A stretch of DNA of 64,000 bases from Candidatus Gastranaerophilales bacterium (GTDB lineage Bacteria; Cyanobacteriota; Vampirovibrionia; Gastranaerophilales; Gastranaerophilaceae): positions 1 to 64,000 of the forward strand of contig CALVAA010000006.1 of the NCBI GenBank assembly GCA_944325315.1, in the 5' to 3' direction. Every line of letters starts with the position of its first letter. The first letter of the stretch is position 1. This document shows, in pieces, positions 38,120 to 46,371 of this stretch. The notes under the pieces are model-generated. The model did no database searches. It was not told the DNA's origin and saw only the letters and a list, made by a program, of their open reading frames with translations. The position numbers and the translations under genes are program-made.

Positions 38120-38269
38120 ACTAAGTTATAGGGATATTAATAAATCTTTCTTTAAATGGTAATTCAAGTTTAAATGCGTACAATAATTAACCAAAAAAAT
38201 TTGTATTCAGTGAATGAAATGCAAAATTTCAGTTGCTAATCTATAACGTAAACTAAAGGAGAAGCTACC

Positions 38270-38962
38270 ATGGAAAATTGTATAAATGAAAAAAGATGCG
38301 AAAAGTCTGTCAGACTTATGCTTGTTGACGACCACAAACTTTTTCGTTGCGGCATAAAATCATTATTTGAAAATAAAGAAGGCGTTTATGTTGTTGCTGA
38401 GGCATCAAGCGGAAAAGAAGGTATAAACAAAATCCTTGCCCAAAACCCGGATGTTGTTTTGGTTGATTTAGAATTAGGAGATATAAACGGACTTGATTTG
38501 ATTGAAAAAGTGTTATCACAAAAGCCTAATGTAAAATTTGTTATACTGACATCGCACTTAAATGAACACGTAGTAAATAAAGCCATGAAAATGGGTATAT
38601 ATGGATATATTTTAAAAGATATTAATGCAGAATTTCTCGATATGATTGTAAAATCAATATCATCAGGGGCAATGTGGATAGATAAAAAAGTTGTACAAAT
38701 TCTGCGGGAATTGAATCCAAATGTAGTACCAACGACACAAGTAAGCAGATCAAGTTTTAAATCTACTCATGCAAATTTAACTGCAAGAGAATATGAGGTT
38801 TTAAAGCTAGTTGTAGACGGAAAGTCAAACCAGCAAATAGCACGGGAATTAAATATATCCGAGCATACATCAAAAGCACATGTGTGCAATATTATACAAA
38901 AGCTTGTTGTAGATGACAGAACACAAGCAGCAGTGAAAGCTATTCGTGAAGGAATTGTATAA
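38270..38962 (+). CDS. NarL/FixJ-family response regulator
   Basis: 230 residues. Receiver domain: MLVDDHKLFRCGIKSLFENK (acidic D20/D21), phospho-acceptor D66 in PDVVLVDLELGDINGLDLIE, VILTSHLNEH and YILKDI. LuxR-type output: LTAREYEVLKLVVDGKSNQQ and IARELNISEHTSKAHVCNI. AAAGGAG lies 7 bases before the ATG. No histidine kinase gene is nearby, so it is an orphan here. It is the first chromosomal gene on the right of the prophage and could control the repeat-bearing promoter just downstream. Confidence 0.95.
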   Translation: MENCINEKRCEKSVRLMLVDDHKLFRCGIKSLFENKEGVYVVAEASSGKEGINKILAQNPDVVLVDLELGDINGLDLIEKVLSQKPNVKFVILTSHLNEHVVNKAMKMGIYGYILKDINAEFLDMIVKSISSGAMWIDKKVVQILRELNPNVVPTTQVSRSSFKSTHANLTAREYEVLKLVVDGKSNQQIARELNISEHTSKAHVCNIIQKLVVDDRTQAAVKAIREGIV

Positions 38963-39069
38963 TTTTATCAATACCAATCGAAACGATAAAAATCAAACGA
39001 ATATTATGACTACCAATCGAATCGTTTGATATTAGAATACAATAAATATTATAGCTACCAATCGATACG
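38961..39069 (+). repeat. Three 25-bp imperfect repeats with ATCG-N3-CGAT cores
   Basis: Copies begin at 38961, 39000 and 39045. Each has an AT-rich left half, then TACCAATCGA, then two variable bases and CG. The cores ATCGAAACGAT, ATCGAATCGTT and ATCGATACGAT are dyads around 3 bases. An additional perfect 9-bp inverted repeat ATCAAACGA / TCGTTTGAT (38992-39000 and 39022-39030) surrounds copy 2. This looks like an array of regulator-binding sites in the leader of the rhodanese gene. Confidence 0.65.
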
Positions 39070-39089
39070 ATACATACAGGAGAACAAAA

Positions 39090-39488
39090 ATGAAAAATAA
39101 AGAAAAATTTGATTCAAAAAAAGCACTCGACTTTTTCAAAAATGAAAATTCTTTTTCGGAAAGTCCGTTTGAACTAAAAAGAAAAATTGAAAGCAGTATT
39201 GAAGAGATAAATATTATCGATGTCAGAAACTATGACGACTATATTGAAGGCCACATTCCTTTTGCAATACACATTCCAATTGAAAGCTTTGATGATCATA
39301 AAAACATGCTGGAAAAAGATAAACTAAACATAGTGTATTGCTACAGCTCTTTTTGCAAACTTGCCCTAAAAGCTGCTATAAAGATGAGCGAAGAAAATTA
39401 CCCTGTAATGATTCTTATGGGCGGATATACAATTTGGAAAAAGCTGGGATTTGACTGCATCAAAACAAGCGCAAACACTGATAATTAG
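39090..39488 (+). CDS. Rhodanese-domain protein
   Basis: 132 residues. After a charged 40-residue leader comes a single rhodanese domain: EINIIDVRNYDDYIEGHIPF, AIHIPIESFDDH, and the active-site loop VYCYSSFCKLALKAAIKM with C84 (a second Cys four positions on), then GGYTIWKKLGFDC. Rhodaneses move sulfane sulfur or handle persulfides. AGGAG is 8 bases before the ATG. It is preceded by the three-copy operator-like repeats and ended by a terminator at 39552. Confidence 0.9.
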   Translation: MKNKEKFDSKKALDFFKNENSFSESPFELKRKIESSIEEINIIDVRNYDDYIEGHIPFAIHIPIESFDDHKNMLEKDKLNIVYCYSSFCKLALKAAIKMSEENYPVMILMGGYTIWKKLGFDCIKTSANTDN

Positions 39489-39551
39489 TTCAAAAAGAGT
39501 ATTTAAAACTTTTAAATATGTAGTAAAATATAATTGTTTATTGCATAAAAA

Positions 39552-39574
39552 AAAGCCCAAAATATTCGGGCTTT
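39552..39574 (+). terminator. Terminator after the rhodanese gene
   Basis: AAAGCCC / GGGCTTT stem with a 9-nt loop (AAAATATTC). The downstream U-tract is only the TTT of the stem. Confidence 0.6.
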
Positions 39575-39606
39575 AAGATTTACTAACGATACAAGACTTT
39601 ATACAT

Positions 39607-39641
39607 AACCGTTTTTGATATATTTCAAATTCGGTTTTTTT
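39607..39641 (+). terminator. Second terminator-like hairpin in the rhodanese-rex gap
   Basis: AACCG ... CGGTT with partial inner pairing (TTTTGA / TTCAAA), followed by T7. The remaining gap to 39871 is AT-rich. It contains a possible plus-strand promoter (TTTACA at 39723, 18-nt spacer, TATATT at 39747) with no gene in front of it. Confidence 0.4.
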
Positions 39642-39871
39642 ATAAAAATTTATTACTAGTTTTGGGGTGCATTATTTATAATATATCAAAAATATTATTT
39701 GACAAGGGGTATATAAAAAGCATTTACAAATTTTAATAATTTTTTGTATATTATTTTTTACTTCAAGCAAAACCTCGAAAAATTTATGTTATAAATACAA
39801 TATTTGTGAAAATAATTTTTTGCAAGAAATTTACTAATTTTGTAGCTAAATTTTAAAAAAACTTTGCACAA

Positions 39872-40495
39872 TTACGTTATATTTTCAATTGCACAAAATT
39901 GTAAAAAGCTACCAATTAAATTTTCATTCCAAACCTTAACGTCATTAGGACAAACAAGAATACTTGGAGCAAAATTCCAAATATATTTTATTCCTGCTTT
40001 TGTAATATACTGAGCAACATCTTGGGCTACTTTATTTGGGGTTGTTAAGATTGCAATATTAACACCGGTTTCATCTATTATTTGTTTGATTTTATCCAGA
40101 GGGTATATTTTTTTGTTTTCAACAGATTTATTGATTTTATCCTTGTCGATATCAAAGAGTGCAACAATTTCAAGTCCAAATTCACTGAATTTAGAATACT
40201 TAGATAATGCTACCCCCAAGTTTCCGGCTCCAATTACAAAAGCTTTTTTTATAATTTTATAATCAAGTACGCTTTCAATTGTATCTTTAAGCTCAAGTGT
40301 ATTATATCCAACTTTGCATTTACCTTTACAGTTAATGCTTTTTAAGTCCTTTCTTACTTGAGTTTCATCTATATCTAAAAGATTAGATATTTGAGCCGAG
40401 GTTATGTTTTTAACATCTTTTTTAACATAATCCCTAAGTATGCTATGGTATTGAGTTAAACGGTTAATTGTTCTTTGAGAAAGTGAATTTTTCAT
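39872..40495 (-). CDS. rex: Redox-sensing transcriptional repressor Rex
   Basis: 207 residues. Rex senses the NADH/NAD+ ratio and represses fermentation and respiration genes. The N-terminal winged helix is TINRLTQYHSILRDYVKKDV and ITSAQISNLLDIDETQVRKD. The Rossmann domain is FVIGAGNLGVALSKYSKFSE, and LVAPSI-like WNFAPSILVCPNDVKV is near the C-terminus. ATG 40495 is preferred over a TTG two codons upstream. It lies directly downstream of adhE, a standard Rex target, but is separated from it by a strong terminator. Confidence 0.95.
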   Translation of the reverse strand: MKNSLSQRTINRLTQYHSILRDYVKKDVKNITSAQISNLLDIDETQVRKDLKSINCKGKCKVGYNTLELKDTIESVLDYKIIKKAFVIGAGNLGVALSKYSKFSEFGLEIVALFDIDKDKINKSVENKKIYPLDKIKQIIDETGVNIAILTTPNKVAQDVAQYITKAGIKYIWNFAPSILVCPNDVKVWNENLIGSFLQFCAIENIT

Positions 40496-40513
40496 AAGCA
40501 ATTTTATACCAAA

Positions 40514-40536
40514 AAACGGGGCATAAAGCCCCGTTT
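40514..40536 (-). terminator. Terminator of adhE
   Basis: Minus strand AAACGGGGC-TTTAT-GCCCCGTTT followed by TTT: a 9-bp stem with four consecutive G-C pairs, between adhE and rex. Confidence 0.85.
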
Positions 40537-40546
40537 ATATTGTAAG

Positions 40547-43171
40547 TTATACAACACCATTGAATGCATCAATGTATAGTTGTTTCATATCTTCCATTAT
40601 AGGATATACAGGGTTTGCACCTGTGCATTGGTCGTCAAATGCTAATTCAACCATTTCATCCAGTTTATTGTAGAAATCTTCTTCGGATACGCCAAAGTCT
40701 TTAATTGAATTTGGAAGTTCGATATCTTTCATAAGTTCATCAATTGCTTTTAATAGAAGTTGTGTTTTTTCTTCGTTGGTTGTTCCGCCAAGCTTTAATT
40801 CATCCGCAATTTGAGCGTATCTTTCAAGAGCGCAAGGGAATTTGTATTGTGGGAATGTTGCTTGTTTTTTAGGACAATCAGTAGCATTGTATTTAATTAC
40901 TTGTCTGATTAAAAGTGCGTTAGCTACACCGTGGGGGATATGGAACATTGCGCCTAATTTGTGAGCCATAGAGTGGCAAAGACCCAGGAATGAATTAGCG
41001 AATGCCATTGCAGCTATTGTTGCAGCATAGTGCATTTTTTCTCTTGCAATAGGATCATTAGCCCCTTCATGGTATGAACGGCTCAAGTATTTAAATACTA
41101 ATTTTACTGCTTCAAGAGCATTGGAATTAGTAAAATTAGTAGCCATACAAGAAACATAAGCTTCAATAGCATGAACCAGGGCATCAATTCCTGAAGCTGC
41201 AGTTAATCCTTTTGGCATACCATCAACAAAATCAGGGTCAACAATTGCCATTGAAGGAGTTAAAGCGTAATCGGCAATAGCGTATTTAACGCCGGATTTA
41301 TCATCTGTAATGATAGAGAATGGTGTAACTTCAGAACCTGTACCGGATGTTGTAGGTATTGCAACCATAAGAGCCTTTTTACCTAATTCAGGTAATTGGC
41401 AAATTCTTTTTCTGATATCCATAAATCTCATTGCAATATCTTCAAATACAGTGTCTGGTTGTTCGTATTTTAACCAAAGAATTTTAGCTGCATCCATTGG
41501 AGATCCGCCGCCAAGAGCAATAATTACATCCGGTTCAAACGGTTTCATAATTGAATATGCTTCTTCTATTGTAGATAGGGTTGGGTCCGGTTTAACATCA
41601 AAGAATACTTCATGGTCAATTCCGATTTCATCCAGAACTTTAATTATACCGTTTGCAGCGCCTGAATTAAATAAGAATCTGTCAGTAACAATAAATGCTT
41701 TTTTTCTTCCTTGCAATTCACGCAAAGCTAAATCCGTAGCGCCACGTTTGAAATATACTTTTTGAGGAACTTTAAACCAGAGCATGTTTTCTCTCCTTTC
41801 AGCAACTCTCTTGTAGTTCAACAAGTCTCTGACACCAACATTACCCGAAACAGAATTTTTACCCCAAGAACCGCATCCTAAAGTTAAGGATGGTTCTAAG
41901 CGGAAGTTATAAAGATCACCAATACCGCCTTGGCTTGAAGGTTGATTGATTAATACTCTGCAAGAAGGCATCTTTTTAGCGTAAGCATCGATTCTGTCGT
42001 GTTTCCTTTCGTCTGTATACAAAACAGAAGTATGTCCGGCACCGCCTTTAGACACAAGAGTATATGCCATATCTGCAGCTTGTTCAAAACTTTCCGCTTT
42101 ATACATAGCTAAAATTGGAGATAATTTTTCTCTTGAAAAAGGATCAGCCCAATCCAAGACATCTCTTGGTCCAATTAAAACTTTTGCATTTTCCGGAATT
42201 TCAAAACCTGCCAATTGAGCAATTGTATGAGCCGATTGGCCTACAATTTTAGGATGAGCTGTACCTCTGGCAGGATCAATAAACGGAAGATCGATTAATT
42301 TTTGCATTTCTTCCTGATTCATAATATAAGCGCCACGATAAGCAAATTCCTTTTTGACTTCTTCATAAACAGAATCAACAATAACAACTGATTGTTCCGA
42401 AGCACAAATCATACCATTATCAAATGTTTTAGACATCAAAATCGAAGAAACAGCCATTTTAATATCAGCGGTTTCATCAATTACAACCGAAGTATTACCC
42501 GGACCAACGCCAACAGCCGGATTACCCGAAGAATATGCGGCATTTACCATTCCCGGACCACCAGTTGCAAGAATGCAGGCAATTTTTTTGTGTTTCATAA
42601 GTTGGCCTGATAATTCAATTGAAGGAACATCAATCCAACCGATAATATCCTTTGGTGCACCTGCTTTAACTGCTGCTTCAAGAACAATTTTTGCAGCTTC
42701 TATGGTACATTTTTTTGCTCTCGGGTGTGGTGAAAAAATGATACCGTTTCTTGTTTTTAAAGCAATTAATGATTTAAATATTGCAGTTGAAGTCGGGTTT
42801 GTGGTAGGAACAATACCTGCTAAAACACCCAACGGTTCAGCAACAATTTTAATGCCGTTTGGCTTGTCTTCTTCAATTACGCCACAAGTTTTAGTATTTT
42901 TGTGTTTATTGTAAATATATTCTGAAGCAAAGTGATTTTTAATTACTTTATCTTCAACAATACCCATACCGGATTCTTCTCTTGCCATTTTTGCAAGAGG
43001 AATTCTTGCTTTGTCGGCTGCAGTTGCTGCTGCTTTAAAAATTTTATCTACTTGTTCTTGAGAAAAAGTAGCATACTCTTTTTGCGCTGCGACTACTCTG
43101 TCAACTAAATCTTCAAGTTGCTCGGCCGTTTCAACAAGCTCAGTTTTTTTAATTTCTTCTGTAGCTGTCAT
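40547..43171 (-). CDS. adhE: Bifunctional acetaldehyde-CoA/alcohol dehydrogenase
   Basis: 874 residues. It reduces acetyl-CoA to acetaldehyde then ethanol, re-oxidising NADH in fermentation and forming spirosome filaments in other bacteria. The N-terminal aldehyde dehydrogenase has GVLAGIVPTTNPTSTAIFKS and the catalytic Cys256 in DNGMICASEQSVVIV. The C-terminal iron alcohol dehydrogenase has ALGGGSPMDAAKILW, IPTTSGTGSEVTPFSIITD and iron-ligand histidines in FLGLCHSMAHKLGAMFHIPHG. AAGGAG is 8 bases upstream. It has its own promoter (43211-43238). Confidence 0.98.
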   Translation of the reverse strand: MTATEEIKKTELVETAEQLEDLVDRVVAAQKEYATFSQEQVDKIFKAAATAADKARIPLAKMAREESGMGIVEDKVIKNHFASEYIYNKHKNTKTCGVIEEDKPNGIKIVAEPLGVLAGIVPTTNPTSTAIFKSLIALKTRNGIIFSPHPRAKKCTIEAAKIVLEAAVKAGAPKDIIGWIDVPSIELSGQLMKHKKIACILATGGPGMVNAAYSSGNPAVGVGPGNTSVVIDETADIKMAVSSILMSKTFDNGMICASEQSVVIVDSVYEEVKKEFAYRGAYIMNQEEMQKLIDLPFIDPARGTAHPKIVGQSAHTIAQLAGFEIPENAKVLIGPRDVLDWADPFSREKLSPILAMYKAESFEQAADMAYTLVSKGGAGHTSVLYTDERKHDRIDAYAKKMPSCRVLINQPSSQGGIGDLYNFRLEPSLTLGCGSWGKNSVSGNVGVRDLLNYKRVAERRENMLWFKVPQKVYFKRGATDLALRELQGRKKAFIVTDRFLFNSGAANGIIKVLDEIGIDHEVFFDVKPDPTLSTIEEAYSIMKPFEPDVIIALGGGSPMDAAKILWLKYEQPDTVFEDIAMRFMDIRKRICQLPELGKKALMVAIPTTSGTGSEVTPFSIITDDKSGVKYAIADYALTPSMAIVDPDFVDGMPKGLTAASGIDALVHAIEAYVSCMATNFTNSNALEAVKLVFKYLSRSYHEGANDPIAREKMHYAATIAAMAFANSFLGLCHSMAHKLGAMFHIPHGVANALLIRQVIKYNATDCPKKQATFPQYKFPCALERYAQIADELKLGGTTNEEKTQLLLKAIDELMKDIELPNSIKDFGVSEEDFYNKLDEMVELAFDDQCTGANPVYPIMEDMKQLYIDAFNGVV

Positions 43172-43210
43172 ATTCTGTTCTCCTTTTTCGTGAAAAAAAT
43201 CTCTATTTAA

Positions 43211-43262
43211 ATGATACTACTTAATAATTAAATGTCAAGAATACACTTATAAGTTTTGTGTA
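43211..43262 (-). promoter_or_regulatory. adhE promoter with adjacent inverted repeat
   Basis: Minus-strand TTGACA (43238-43233), 16-nt spacer, TATCAT (43216-43211). Immediately upstream of the -35, 43242-43262 forms an interrupted palindrome with TACAC / GTGTA ends. This does not match the classic Rex box (TTGTGA-N6-TCACAA), so the regulator is unknown. Confidence 0.5.
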
Positions 43263-43316
43263 CTTTTATAGCAATTTTTTTTATTTACAAGTATTATATA
43301 TACAAAAGGAGGTAAT

Positions 43317-43598
43317 ATGATTACAGCTGTTTCCGCTTCTTCAACAAATTCTAACAAAAAACAGGCAATGAGTAATGCCAAAAAATCTGCAGTCGGAAGT
43401 GCAATTTTAGGCGCAGGGCTTCAAAGCGTTTTTAGCGTGGGCGACTACTTTAAAAATTCAAAATACATCAAGGCAAACAATCTTAAAAAAGACTTTTTTA
43501 AAGGCGCATTTAAAACCGTAAGCAAATGCGCTTTAGTGAGCGCCGTTTTGGGTTCTTGTGTAAGTCTTGCAGGTTCACTGTTGACTGCAAGAAAGTAA
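43317..43598 (+). CDS. Small hypothetical membrane-associated protein
   Basis: 93 residues. A polar Ser/Asn/Lys start (MITAVSASSTNSNKKQAMSN) is followed by a Gly/Ala-rich hydrophobic stretch (VGSAILGAGLQSVFSVGDYF), a basic middle, and a second hydrophobic stretch (KCALVSAVLGSCVSLAGSLL). Two membrane-interacting helices are likely. A perfect AAAGGAGG lies 5 bases before the ATG. No family is recognised; toxin-like, holin-like and stress peptides are all possible. Confidence 0.6.
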   Translation: MITAVSASSTNSNKKQAMSNAKKSAVGSAILGAGLQSVFSVGDYFKNSKYIKANNLKKDFFKGAFKTVSKCALVSAVLGSCVSLAGSLLTARK

Positions 43599-43641
43599 TA
43601 GTTTAGTTGATATAACAATTTTATTATTGTATTTTTTTGAT

Positions 43642-44601
43642 ATGAAATTTAAAAAAATACCAAAAGATTACTTTCCAACAATTTTAGACAGGCTCACAAG
43701 GTTTGAGCCGGCGTGTATTCGCTATAAAAGAGTATTTGATGACATAATAAATAAATTTCTAATCTCTTCCGATAAAAGCTTTTCTTTGGATGATAAGATT
43801 AAAATAGCATGTGAAATTTTCAACTCATCATTGAAATTGACAAACAATGACTTTTATATAAACGATATACTGCAAAAGCTCGAAAATAAATATTTTTACC
43901 CGAACAGATTATCTGAACAATACCTATCATCCGAGATAAACATTTCAGGAGCGTTAAATTTAATTTCAGATTCTTCTTTAAATATTAAAAACTTAATTTG
44001 GTTAAAAAAAATTAACGATAGTCGTGAAGAAATTGAAATTCTAAGAAAAAAATTTTCACTTTTGTATCCTGTTGAAAAAATCCTGTTGTGCGAAGGGTTA
44101 ACAGAATTCACTCTTTTAAAAACAGTTTTTTCACTGTTTGATTTTGACCTTGATAAATCAGGTGTATCAGTTCTTCCTTGCGGCGGTAAAAACCGGGTTG
44201 CAAGAAAGTACTGGCAGATGATTGAATATGTGAAAATACCCTTTTTTATTCTTTTAGATAAAGATGCACTTTCAATGAAAGAAATATTTAGCTCAAAACT
44301 AAGAAATATAGACAGACTTTATATATTAAATTCCGGCGAATTTGAAGATTTAATACCAAAGGAAATTTTACTAAAAGCTATAAATTCAGACCATCCGAGT
44401 GAAATCAACTGCTGCCAAAATGATTTTACAGAGTCTTCAAATGTGCATAATCTTGAGTTGATATTTAAAAAATATGGTTTCGGAGAATATAAAAAAGCTA
44501 AATTTGCATCTATATTAAACGATTTTATTATGAAAAACACTAATAAAAATGACTTTTTAGCTTCAGAAATTCCATCAATTATAAAAGCAATCAAATATTA
44601 A
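43642..44601 (+). CDS. Stand-alone TOPRIM-domain protein (OLD-nuclease type)
   Basis: 319 residues from the ATG at 43642 (an in-frame TTG five codons up is less likely). Residues 1-140 are helical and unrecognised. Residues about 145-290 form a TOPRIM fold: KILLCEGLTEFTLLKTVF with the acid-base Glu151, a VSVLPCGGKNRVARKYW segment, and the metal-binding FFILLDKDALS (D206, D208). The GLTE wording is that of OLD-family nucleases, but no ABC ATPase domain or Gabija-type helicase partner is adjacent. A role in DNA or RNA cleavage is inferred from the fold only. Confidence 0.7.
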   Translation: MKFKKIPKDYFPTILDRLTRFEPACIRYKRVFDDIINKFLISSDKSFSLDDKIKIACEIFNSSLKLTNNDFYINDILQKLENKYFYPNRLSEQYLSSEINISGALNLISDSSLNIKNLIWLKKINDSREEIEILRKKFSLLYPVEKILLCEGLTEFTLLKTVFSLFDFDLDKSGVSVLPCGGKNRVARKYWQMIEYVKIPFFILLDKDALSMKEIFSSKLRNIDRLYILNSGEFEDLIPKEILLKAINSDHPSEINCCQNDFTESSNVHNLELIFKKYGFGEYKKAKFASILNDFIMKNTNKNDFLASEIPSIIKAIKY

Positions 44602-44604
44602 GTC

Positions 44605-44633
44605 TTTACAATGAAATTTAATAACTATAAAAT
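44605..44633 (+). promoter_or_regulatory. Promoter of the epimerase-like gene (leaderless start)
   Basis: TTTACA (44605-44610), 17-nt spacer, TAAAAT (44628-44633), then 6 nt to the ATG at 44640. No ribosome site lies between. Confidence 0.6.
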
Positions 44634-44639
44634 ATTTTT

Positions 44640-45506
44640 ATGGATAAAATTTTGGTATGCGGAGCAAGCGGTTTTTTAGGCTCAAATTTAGTCAATTATT
44701 TTCTATCAGATTCAAATAATTATGTCTACGGAATAGACAATTTTAGCTCGTCTAATGTATCAAACCTTTATTTTGCACTAAAATCAGACAGATTTAACCT
44801 TATAGAGCAAAATTTAACTTCCGATATTAATCTTAAAGTTGACTACATTTTCAACCTTGCAGGATGCGGCTGTATGGATAGGTACTTCGACAACAGATAT
44901 GAATTTCTCTTTGAGCAGATAGAAATTGCAAAAAACCTCATCAATCTGACCAAATTGAACGGCTCAAAACTTGTTTTATTTACGCAATACCTTGACTATA
45001 ACAGTTTAAATTCACCCTTTTTTGACTGGTTTGATACATTACGATTTATTGAAAATATCGCAAAGCTTATATCAAACAAAGTAGATATTAAGTTTATCCG
45101 ATTAGATAATGTTTTTGGGGAGAACCTTTTAAAAAATGACAAAAGATTTATAGTTGAAACAATTATAAATGCAAAAAACGGGAAAGATATAACAATCAAT
45201 TTTGACAAAAAACACTACTATTCTTATTCTAAAGACATAATTTCTTCCCTGGGGAAAATTAAAGATTCATATTTTGATGACTTTTATCTTGATATTATGT
45301 CAAAAGATTTGTATTTGAAATCAGATATCGCAAGATTTATATGTAAATATTTAAAATCAGATTCTAAAATTAACATAATAAATCAAGATATATATACACC
45401 TTGTTATAAACCTGATTTAAAACACGAAAAACTTCTGCTTACAACACCAATATACGAAGCATTAGCCGAAACAATCGAGTTTTTCAAACTTGCATATTTT
45501 ACCTAA
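44640..45506 (+). CDS. NAD-dependent epimerase/dehydratase-like protein with degenerate active site
   Basis: 288 residues of the extended SDR family, usually nucleotide-sugar enzymes. The NAD-binding start is ILVCGASGFLGSNLVNYFL with GIDNFSSSNVSNL next, and FNLAGCGCMDRYFDNRY in place of the usual HLAA block. The catalytic YxxxK is not evident: the expected position reads FFDWFDTLRFIENIAKL, with Phe and Arg. VKFIRL-type text (IKFIRLDNVFGENLL) follows. It may be a non-catalytic or altered SDR. It converges with nadC, 1 base between stops. Confidence 0.75.
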   Translation: MDKILVCGASGFLGSNLVNYFLSDSNNYVYGIDNFSSSNVSNLYFALKSDRFNLIEQNLTSDINLKVDYIFNLAGCGCMDRYFDNRYEFLFEQIEIAKNLINLTKLNGSKLVLFTQYLDYNSLNSPFFDWFDTLRFIENIAKLISNKVDIKFIRLDNVFGENLLKNDKRFIVETIINAKNGKDITINFDKKHYYSYSKDIISSLGKIKDSYFDDFYLDIMSKDLYLKSDIARFICKYLKSDSKINIINQDIYTPCYKPDLKHEKLLLTTPIYEALAETIEFFKLAYFT

Positions 45507-45507
45507 A

Positions 45508-46371
45508 CTACAATAAATAATCAAAGGCTAAATCCAAAGTGGGAGCTTTGGTTACAATAGCACTTGTTGAAATAACATCTACTCCGATTTTTGCAATTTC
45601 TTCCACATTGTCTAAATTAACACACCCCGAAGCTTCGACAAGCGCTTTTTTGTCAATAATCTTACAGCATTCTGCCATTTCATCAATATCCATGTTGTCA
45701 AGCATTATGATATCAGCTTTGGCTTTGATAGCAGCCAGTACCTGCTCTTTTGTATCGCATTCAACCTCAATTTTGTGTGTATGGGAAATTTGACTCCTTA
45801 CAGCCTCAACGGTTTTTTCTATAGAGCCGTTATAAAGAGCAATATGATTATCTTTTAACATAACACAATCCGAAAGATTAAACCTATGCAGGCGATTTGA
45901 GCCCACTTTAACGGAATATTTTTCAAAGAGTCTGAAATTTGGTGTGTTCTTTCGTGTATCTACAATGTTTACATTATATTTTTCAATTTTTTCCTGAAAT
46001 TTACGAGTATAAGTGGCTATACCGGACATTTTTTGCACAAAATTTAGTGCAAGTCTTTCCCCGCTTAAAATTTGCCTTGCATCACCCGAAATTTTAGCAA
46101 TTTTATCACCTTTTAAAATTTTATCACCGTCATCAAAATAAAATTCCAATTTAACTTTATCATCCGCTAAAATTTTAAAAACCCGTTCAAATACCGGCCT
46201 TCCACAGAAAATTCCATCCGATCTTGACGTAAGGAATACTTCAAAAACTTTAGAGTCAATCACGGCACAAATTGCATCAGTCGTTATATCGCCGTAATAC
46301 ATATCTTCTTTTAGAGCGCTTACAATAAAATCATCTATAGCAAAATTATTTAGCCAATACTTTGTCTTCAT
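45508..46371 (-). CDS. nadC: Nicotinate-nucleotide pyrophosphorylase (carboxylating)
   Basis: About 287 residues. Converts quinolinate and PRPP to nicotinate mononucleotide in de novo NAD synthesis. Landmarks are EDMYYGDITTDAICA, ERLALNFVQKMSGIATYTRK, the active-site VDTRKNTPNFRLFEKYSVK, CVMLKDNHI and IEVECDTKEQVLAAIKAKAD. The start could be 46371 or, seven codons earlier, 46392; both lie inside the nadB tail, so translation is coupled. nadA is not in the window. Confidence 0.95.
   Translation of the reverse strand: MKTKYWLNNFAIDDFIVSALKEDMYYGDITTDAICAVIDSKVFEVFLTSRSDGIFCGRPVFERVFKILADDKVKLEFYFDDGDKILKGDKIAKISGDARQILSGERLALNFVQKMSGIATYTRKFQEKIEKYNVNIVDTRKNTPNFRLFEKYSVKVGSNRLHRFNLSDCVMLKDNHIALYNGSIEKTVEAVRSQISHTHKIEVECDTKEQVLAAIKAKADIIMLDNMDIDEMAECCKIIDKKALVEASGCVNLDNVEEIAKIGVDVISTSAIVTKAPTLDLAFDYLL

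Noticed and set aside
39795-39830. Rex box near TTGTGAAAATAATTTTTTGCAA
   Set aside because: Only the left half matches the Rex consensus and it lies after the rex stop, facing no gene.
41310-41765. A 151-codon frame on the plus strand opposite adhE
   Set aside because: Antisense to a highly conserved gene; no ribosome site; typical codon-phase shadow.
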